Assembly (NCBI GenBank): GCA_030544215.1
Contig: JARZZO010000013.1
Coordinates: 49,061,196 to 49,125,195 of the forward strand
Reading direction: 5' to 3'
From: Zantedeschia hybrid cultivar
Taxonomy: Eukaryota > Streptophyta > Magnoliopsida > Alismatales > Araceae
Length of the DNA stretch: 64,000 nt
In this document: positions 57,658-64,000 of the stretch, piece after piece
Layout: each line of letters starts with the position of its first letter
Numbering within the stretch: the first letter of the stretch is position 1
The notes under the pieces: model-generated
Databases searched by the model: none
Seen by the model: the letters and a program-made list of their open reading frames with translations, nothing else
Told to the model about the DNA's origin: nothing
Translations under genes and position numbers: made by a program

Positions 57658-60147
57658 TCAACCCTCAGTATTCTCTCCATCCACATCAACTGGGCCCCGG
57701 CCAGGAGATGGGGAGGGAGAATCCACAATTTGCACGGCTTCGTCAGGGGAGGCTTCGGCAGGAGTCGCCTCGGCTGGAACGGCCTCGCCACCCTCCGCTG
57801 AAGCCGAGGCCCTCTCGGTCGAAAGCCCCTTCCACCAGGACAGGAGCTCTTCGCCCTCCTCGTCCGTTGGCAGGGCGATACCGGTAAAGTCCGCAGTCTG
57901 GCAGGTCTTCTGAGCGGCAGCCAGCCCGATGGTGAAGACCGAGGAGGCCGCCAGAAGCTGCGCCTGGATTATCTCCTCGGCGAAGTCCGGGTCAGCCTTA
58001 TAATCGGCTATGGCCGAATTAACAGCCTCCTCGGCCTTGGCCTCCAGGTCCAACCTTAGGGCCGACAGCTCCTCGGCGTGGCGGTGGCTATCCGAAGCCC
58101 GCTGAGCGTCCTTGTCCTGGATCTTAGCCTTAAGGACTTGGTTTTCAGCCTGGACCGCCGCCAACTCCCGCTCAACCTTCTCCTTCTCCCACTCGGCCTT
58201 CGCCTTGGCCTCGGAAGAAGTACGAGCCGCCGCCGCCTGCTCCTCCAGCTGGGCCCGTAGCCGGGCGTTCGCCGCCAAGAGCCAGTCGACGCTGGACTCG
58301 AAGTCGCGCTCCACCGAGGGGCCCTCGCCCGAAGCCGACGACGCTGACGCCCTCTCGGCTTCTAGAAGTTGGTCCCGGATGATCGCCTAACGACGAATCA
58401 GGACGCTACCCGTGACCGCGGACTGCAGCCGAAAGCAGATAAGGGTCAGCAAAACCGAAACAAGCTAAAAGAAATATTAAACCGAGGCACGTAAAGAAGT
58501 CTTTTACCTGGACCGCCAATCGGGCGCTTACCAGCGCCAGTTCAACGACCGAATGGTCTTTCAGCTCCTCCAGAGCCGACGGGAGAGTTAAGCCGCGAAG
58601 CAGACGCAGGCACGTCTGCGAGTCCTCCAGACTCTCGTCCGTATAGATCCCCAGGTTGGGGACCCATAGCTCGCGCTCCCGCTCGGGAGGCCCCTACGAG
58701 CCGGCGCCTCCCTGATCCTCCGCCCCCGCCGACATGGCCTGCGGAGAGTCGCCCCTCGGCGCTTCAGACGGCGACGGCCCCGGAGCCCTTCGGGCGGCAG
58801 CCGGTCTCTTAGCCACCGAGGCGGGCCCTGCCTCGCCGGGCTCATCCGCCCGGCCCCGTTTCGATGATCGACCGCCCCTTCGGGCGACCGACTTGCTCTT
58901 CCGCTCCCTCTCAAGAGCGGCAGCAGCAGCACGGCCCTTAGAGGAAGCCGCTGTCATAGTAATCTCGGCGCGGACGCTCGGGGCCACGACCCCTCGTCTA
59001 GCCCCTCCTGCCGCTTGCGGACGGGAGGACCCGGGTTGGCCGCCCTGCTGAGCCATTCGGCTGAGGAGGCCCTTGATTCCAGACATCTCTGCAAGCAGAA
59101 GAAAGAGATGTTAGCAAACGACGATGTATATAATCTGCAACTCAAGACCGACTTACCCTCGGCCGAAGCCTCAGCACCCTCTGCGGCCGGAGGAGCTTCG
59201 ACCGGAGGCGCGACCTCGACAGTTCCTTCAGCCTCCCCCGGGGTCTCTTCAGGAGGAAGATAAGGAAAAGCCCGCGGAGGATCTATCGTCGGGTCCGGCC
59301 ACGCCCTGGCACTCACAAGCAACTCCGGCTTCCTGAAGAGCTCCGAGACATCATACGGAGCTGCGGCTTCAATAAGGCCCACGAGGCGAATCTGATCAGA
59401 GTTGAGACAAGGCGGATCAGAGAGGCCTTCGGCCAGTGGCGCCCACTCAGTGGGGAAGGGCCACACACTCTTCTCCTTCTCCGGGAGAGAAACCAAGATG
59501 AAGCTCCTCTTCCAATCATGGATGGACGAGGGCTTCCCAGAGAAGATACCCCGGCCGAGGCGAGGGACAAAACTGAACCACTCGGATCTCCCCTGCCGTT
59601 GGATTTTGAAGAGGTAGCGGAAGATATTGACCGAGGGGGTGACCTCGATGTTGGCAAACACAGCCAAGAAGGCGTAGACTGTGCGCCAAGAATTGGGAAA
59701 GAATTGAGACGGGGCCAACCCGTAGAAGCAAAGGAGATTGATGACGAAGGTAGGGAGAGGAAGCCGAAAGCCCGCCCGGAAGCTTTCCTCATAAAAAGAG
59801 AAACTACCCGGACGGGAAGAATTGGCCCTGGTATTCGAACCAGGCCGATAGGGTGTCATCCACGATGGGTGTTGATAATAGGAGGCAAGGAATGTAACCC
59901 CATTGTCGGTAAGGATGCAGGCCGCTTCAGAAGCCGTCTCGGGACGACGACGACCCGAGGAAGAAGCCTGGCCCGGGGTACGAACCTCTTCGGGCCCTTC
60001 GGCACCAGAGGATTCGGCCTCATCCGCCATAACAGAAACTAGGGAATTCAAAGAAAGAGGAGATGATAAGGAAGATTCAGGGGATTGGGACGGAGTATAG
60101 TCCTCGTCCGAGGGAGTGATCTCACTCGAAGAAGAGCTGCGGGGCAT
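57658..60147 (-). CDS. Antisense gene of the Tat element (Transposase_28-type domain plus coiled coil), with two stops
   Basis: Three exons on the minus strand: 60147-59157, 59088-58508 and 58422-57658, with introns of 68 and 85 bp that have GTAAGT/GCAG and GTAAAAG/GCAG ends. Phases agree at both joints, giving about 778 codons. Exon 1 holds a domain matching Pfam Transposase_28 (putative gypsy-type transposon), with SFYEESFRAGFRLPLP and PNSWRTVYAFL. Exon 2 is basic and Ser/Arg-rich (nuclear-signal-like KRGRADEP). Exon 3 is a long coiled coil (residues with repeated LRAQLEEQ and VLKAKIQDKD). TAG codons interrupt exon 2 at about 58694 and exon 3 at about 58387. Similar antisense genes are known in Grande-type elements; their role is unknown. 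Its own TATA box lies upstream. Confidence 0.82.
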
Positions 60148-60403
60148 GAGGTCGTGGGGGCGGAGGAAGAAGATTGAGGCTTACCCTCAAAGAAAAAGAT
60201 CCCTTCGCTCAGACACCGCCTCTCAAGCGAAAAGAACCTCCCCGGCGACGGTACCAGGCGATGGAGAGCTCTGCAACGGACGACTCACTCGGAAGCACCT
60301 TCAAACGGCTTGCACTTCGCCGGAGAAGAGGGAGAGCTCGGGTGATCTCAAAGGAACGCAGGCGCAGGGAGAAGGAAGAGGAACAGTGCTCTGCGAAGGG
60401 TGC

Positions 60404-60412
60404 CTATTTATA
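60404..60412 (-). promoter_or_regulatory. TATA box of the antisense gene
   Basis: On the minus strand the sequence reads GGCCTATAAATAGGC, about 260 bp upstream of the antisense ATG at 60147. It is a strong match to the plant TATA consensus and lies outside the LTR, so the antisense gene probably has its own promoter. Confidence 0.65.
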
Positions 60413-61044
60413 GGCCGAGTTCGAAGCCCTCCCCGCCGAAGCCAACGGCTGGGATCTTCTCTGCCCTTTCGCCGCCCCTCTCGGATGCGTGCCACGTACC
60501 CCGTCCTTCGGTAATGATTACAGCCCAACTCCGGGAATCGAGGCAAGGCAATCGATGGCCGAGAGCGGTCCGTCACTTCGGCTGACCCCCCAGATGCCGA
60601 CACGTAGTCCGATCCGCGTGTCAAAAGAAAGAGGCGGCAATCCGAGTGAAACCTCGGACGGAGAGCCGAAGTGACCCGTGATCCGCGAGCGGCCGAGATT
60701 TCTTTGTGTTTTTAACAGAGCGGCCGGATGCGCGACGCGTGTCCTGTGTTTCCTCGCGACGCGACCGTTCTGACAGGAAACCTGACGCCCGTCCCGTCCA
60801 TTTATTGAGCCTGACACGAGTCAGAAGGTTCGGCCCTTTGCAATCGGAAGCGAAGGCCTTCGTCACAACATCCCGAATGAAGACGGATGGATAACTGATT
60901 GACCCTCGGCCGACCGAGGGCATCCTTTCTTCCTAAAAAAGGACATAAAGTCTCGGCAAGCACCTGTTACGTTATCCCTCAAGGAGGCTTCAGGCAATAC
61001 TCTCGTCATCTCAAAATTGAGGAAGACAAGAATGGGGGGCTATG
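60413..61044. other. Spacer between antisense gene promoter and 3' LTR, with polypurine tract
   Basis: No gene is supported. It would contain upstream control sequence of the antisense gene. The polypurine tract GAAGACAAGAATGGGGGGC lies at 61022-61040, four bases before the 3' LTR. Confidence 0.6.
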
Positions 61045-61912
61045 TGATGAGGCAGAATCCGATTCGGCCCATTAAAACAAACCCAACCCAGTTCAATCCA
61101 ACAGCGGCAGTATGAGGCCCAGTGGTCCTCGGCCCAGCTAACAGCCCAGTGGTCCTCGGCCCGTCAGCGGCCCAACAGCCTTCGGCCCGTAAGCGGCACA
61201 GTAGCCCTCGGCCCAGCAGGTTTCGGCCCATCAGCGGCCCAACCCCCTTCGGCCCGAAAGCCGTGTCCGGCCCACTCCAGTGGAGGACTAGGCACTATGG
61301 CGGTTTACCAGTAAGCCCGGAACATAGTCCTATATCGGCTACTACCGTTAACCATCCGCTATCCTCCGCTATAAATACCCCGCTATTTATTGCCAAAGGT
61401 ATCTCTCTGTGACCTTAAAGGACTACAGTCCGAACAGCACTATAGCTGCTTCTTCCACCTCTTTGCTTTCTGAATAGAATCATCTTCGAAAGCTAACTTG
61501 ACCGTCGGAGGGGGTTCCTAAGGGCTAAAGCCCGGGACTCCTACTGACCGGTTCTTCTTCTTCTTTCCCTCCTGCAGGGGTTCGGTTCGAATCTTCGCCG
61601 ACCTCCCCGAGTCGGTCTCGACCACCGACCTCGGACTCCTTCCTCCGGTCTCGACGCCGTCCGCCGGCTGATCCTTCTCGAGGCGCCCCGGCTCCGCACC
61701 GACCGTCTTTCGACCAGAGAGACCTCGGCCGCGCCTTCATGAGGCTAGCCGACATCCGACCGAGCGACCCTCGGCCTCGGATCCTCCGCCGCGTCTCCGC
61801 CCCTTCGCCTTCCGGGTCCTCGTCGGGCCTCTGAACCGATCCGACCCAGCTCCGGATCCAAAACTTCGGATTCCAACTTCGGAATCCGGTCGTGATAGCT
61901 TCGGCTACATCA
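61045..61912 (+). repeat. 3' LTR (868 bp)
   Basis: Same ends as the 5' LTR, with a TATA box at 61370-61377. In the first 190 bases I count five differences from the 5' LTR, all transitions. It lacks the 27-bp duplication of the 5' copy. Confidence 0.95.
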
Positions 61913-61917
61913 CCGTG

Positions 61918-62843
61918 CATGTTGTATGCAGGGGTATTGTAGTGGGTTAAGAAAAAAAATTAATTTTTTTAGGTTGGCCCCAAAGTGTCATAGATGTCCG
62001 TACAGATGGACCAAACCTAATAACGATTTTTTATTTTTTAGATCTCAGATCAATGGTCAGTGTATATGGACGTCTAGGACACCTCAAAGCCGACTTAGAA
62101 AAAGATGGGAAACAACTTAAGCTTTGTTTGGTAATGATTTTTGAGGATTTCAAATTCTGAAAAGAATTATGTCATCATCTGAATTTAAATTTTAGAAGAA
62201 ATTGTTTATTTTTTAAAATCTCATTTAAAAAAATCATGAGAACTTAAATTTAAAGACACATCAAAAAAAACTTCTATCGTCATACTATTATCTTTTAAGA
62301 ACTTTAAGAAGATAAAAATAAATAAATAAATCTTATTTCTTAGAATCCTCATACTTTCTTCTTATCTATTTTTGAAAAAGATTCGTCAAAATTTAAAAAG
62401 AATCCCTTTTTCAATATAAAACAAAATTTAAACTTTTAAAAAAATTCAACTACTTTTTTTCGTTCAAGAAATTTTTTTTGTTAAATTTGAAGATTTAAAA
62501 TATGAAGTAAAATCGTTATTAAGAGTAGCCTTTGCGTCTTCTAACATACTGCAAAAGTCACGTGCATACGAGGAGATGACAGATGACATGGTCCCCTGTG
62601 GAACCAGCCAAACTACAAAGGAAAACAATTTTATGACTCACACATTTGAGCGCATGACACGAATTTCAAATTAAAAGTCACAAATTTTACTCGTACATTT
62701 ACCATTCATTTGCTTTAAAATTTGTGTCATGAGAATCACATCACCGTTTTCCAACTAGAAATGGAACAATCTCCACACACTATATGATTGTGACCGCACC
62801 AAGTATTACGTTTTTTTTTTAATATCTTCACATGCACGTGGAA
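61918..62843. other. MITE remnant and 3' flank of the third UGT gene
   Basis: To about 62115 this is the right part of the MITE split by the Gypsy element. Then AT-rich DNA follows. The part 62535-62800 resembles 33235-33405, the old 3' flank of the second UGT gene. No gene is seen. Confidence 0.5.
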
Positions 62844-64000
62844 TTATCCGGTGCATCCACTGAGAGCGCGGACGAAAACCCTCAGATTCAGATCCGACGA
62901 CCCCCCACGATTCGACGCTTCCTGCGCCCTCTCCCTCCACGCCGCTGCGTGCTGCCGGATCTGCTCCCCCCTCTCCCCTTCCCCCATCACCAGGTCCAGG
63001 CACCGCCGCAGCTCCGCCGCCTCCAGAAGGCCTCCCGTGCTCGCCTCCGCCCGCACCCCCGTCCCCCAAACCGCCTCCGTCAGCCACGCGTTGGTGGCCT
63101 GGTCCGTCCACTGCGGCAGCCCCACGGTGGGCACGCCGCACGCCAGGCTCTCCAGCGTGGAGTTCCACCCGCAATGGGTGACGAAGCACCCCACCGCCCG
63201 GTGCGACAGCACCTCCACCTGCGAGCACCACTCCACCACCATCCCCCGCCCGGCCTCCGGCTCCGCCACTCCCTCCCGGTTCCCCCTCGCCACCCACAGG
63301 TACGGCCGCTCACTCGCTTCTAGCGCCCGCGAGATCTCCTCCCGCTGCCGCACCGACAGCACCGAGTAGCTCCCGAAGGAGAGATATACCATTGACCGGT
63401 CCGGCTGCCCGTCCAGCCACCCCGTGTAGCGCTCCTTGGAGTCTTGCTGGAACAGGTCGCTGCCGAAGGCGGTGTCGTCCCGGTAGACGCCGTCCGTGTA
63501 GGCCGAGGGGAGGACCGGCCCGACCGGTACGAGCTCCACCATGTCCAGCGCCCGGAGTTGCTCTCGCTCCAGCGCCTCGAAGGTGTTTACCAAGACCTGT
63601 AGCTTGGACCCTGTCTCCTCGCTAATCTGGCGGTCCATGTATCGAAAGAGCTCTTCCAGGACGGGGAAGAAGACACCCTCGTCCTGGGATGTAGCGGTGA
63701 GCAGGGAAGGGAGGTCGCGTATGCGGATGGCCGTTAGCCCCGGCAGATCCACCAGATAGAAGGGTTCCTCGCGGTGGCAAGCGATAACGTCGGCGTAGCC
63801 GTGGAAGTAATGGTAGTAGGCAGCGAAGACGGTGGCTGGCTGGATCCAGTAGAGCGACGATCGGACGCCCAGCTCTCGCGCCACGTCGGCGGCCCAGGGA
63901 ACCAGGAAGTTGTAGACGATGCAGGTGACGGGGAAGCCTTCATCGGCGAGGTTGCGGGCAAGTTCGGCGAGTGTCCGGCTGCCGATGGTCTTCAGCTGGC
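62844..64000 (-). CDS. UGT75-like UDP-glycosyltransferase, 5' end beyond the window
   Basis: An open minus-strand frame runs from the right edge of the window to a stop at 62844-62846, about 385 codons. The N-terminal part with the catalytic histidine lies outside. The visible part starts QLKTIGSRTLAELARNL, and the complete PSPG box at about 63090-63240 has all key residues: W in EWCSQVEVL, HCGWNS, E in TLES, GVP and the final DQ of PQWTDQ. The segment VYLSFGSYSVL precedes it. Family members glucosylate small hydrophobic acceptors such as abscisic acid, flavonoids or carboxylic acids in the cytosol; the substrate cannot be read from the sequence. It is the only copy of the three in this window without visible damage. 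Confidence 0.9.
   Translation of the reverse strand, partial: QLKTIGSRTLAELARNLADEGFPVTCIVYNFLVPWAADVARELGVRSSLYWIQPATVFAAYYHYFHGYADVIACHREEPFYLVDLPGLTAIRIRDLPSLLTATSQDEGVFFPVLEELFRYMDRQISEETGSKLQVLVNTFEALEREQLRALDMVELVPVGPVLPSAYTDGVYRDDTAFGSDLFQQDSKERYTGWLDGQPDRSMVYLSFGSYSVLSVRQREEISRALEASERPYLWVARGNREGVAEPEAGRGMVVEWCSQVEVLSHRAVGCFVTHCGWNSTLESLACGVPTVGLPQWTDQATNAWLTEAVWGTGVRAEASTGGLLEAAELRRCLDLVMGEGERGEQIRQHAAAWRERAQEASNRGGSSDLNLRVFVRALSGCTG

Larger units (their letters stand above)
50160..61912 (+). mobile_element. Complete Tat-lineage Gypsy LTR retrotransposon (11.75 kb)
   Basis: A perfect 5-bp target duplication CCGTG flanks it (50155-50159 and 61913-61917). Order: 5' LTR, primer-binding site, gag, protease, reverse transcriptase, two RNase H domains, integrase, a 69-bp tandem array, an antisense three-exon gene, polypurine tract, 3' LTR. 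The second, archaeal-like RNase H between the first RNase H and integrase, and an antisense gene with a Transposase_28-type domain (as in maize Grande), identify the Tat lineage. The two LTRs are very similar, so the insertion is recent, yet the coding region has several stops and a mutated reverse transcriptase active site. It probably moved using proteins from another copy. Confidence 0.95.
50131..62115. mobile_element. GAGTAATACT-type MITE fragment split by the Gypsy insertion
   Basis: The left part is GAGTAATACTTTCTGCGATACCGTG (50135-50159) and the right part starts CATGTTGTATGCAGGGG after the target copy at 61913-61917. Joined, they resemble one arm of the MITE at 40402 (CTTGCTGCAATGCCCC, then GCAGGGGTTGCAGTGGG and AGGTTGACC). 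The right part continues to about 62115 with an inverted counterpart. The coordinates span the whole Gypsy element, which lies inside. Confidence 0.5.

Noticed and set aside
50160..61912. Possible endogenous plant virus (pararetrovirus)
   Set aside because: LTRs, a tRNA primer site, a polypurine tract, an integrase and a 5-bp target duplication identify a Gypsy retrotransposon; no movement or coat protein of a pararetrovirus is seen.

Overview
The window is nuclear DNA of a flowering plant. The evidence is spliced genes with GT-AG introns, plant-only families (a RALF peptide, a probable TPLATE-complex subunit, UGT75-type glycosyltransferases) and a dense load of plant transposons. GC-rich, intron-poor glycosyltransferase genes beside a Tat-lineage Gypsy element make a monocot likely, but the species cannot be named from sequence alone.

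Layout. 0.3-0.6 kb: a RALF-like secreted peptide gene on the minus strand. 2.2-12.1 kb: a five-exon gene on the plus strand for a 147-residue longin/adaptin-sigma-like protein, probably LOLITA of the TPLATE endocytic complex. Its introns carry a nested set of insertions: an intronic direct duplication, a full-size RTE-type LINE inside that, a non-autonomous hAT element inside the LINE, and two further hAT elements. 14.2-15.4 kb: the last four exons (minus strand) of a small membrane protein of the so-called 60S ribosomal L18a-like family; a GC-rich tract near 21.1 kb may be its leader. 21-26 kb: AT-rich DNA and a solo LTR.

26.2-37.1 kb and 62.8-64 kb: three minus-strand UGT75-like genes forming a dispersed tandem cluster. 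The first is a pseudogene split by a 2.1 kb LTR-type insertion. The second is nearly complete but has a 13-bp tandem duplication that shifts the frame inside the UDP-sugar-binding (PSPG) box. The third looks intact and runs off the right edge. Solo LTRs at 24.4, 27.0 and 30.1 kb carry arrays of short imperfect palindromes.

41.1-47.85 kb: a complete Mutator-like element (MULE) with 93-94 bp terminal inverted repeats and a perfect 9-bp target duplication. It holds a damaged mudrA-type transposase, a GRF zinc-finger gene, a minisatellite and a captured fragment of a host phosphatidylinositol 4-kinase gamma gene bordered by direct repeats, so it is a Pack-MULE that still has its transposase gene. 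50.16-61.91 kb: a complete Tat-lineage Gypsy retrotransposon with a perfect 5-bp target duplication, broken gag-pol, a 69-bp tandem array downstream of integrase, and a three-exon antisense gene with its own TATA box. A related solo LTR lies at 47.95-48.9 kb.

Host genes therefore make up a small part of the window; most of the rest can be assigned to named transposon classes with visible termini and target duplications. The best candidates for further work are the palindrome arrays shared by three LTR insertions, the PI4K-gamma capture, and the antisense gene of the Tat element.
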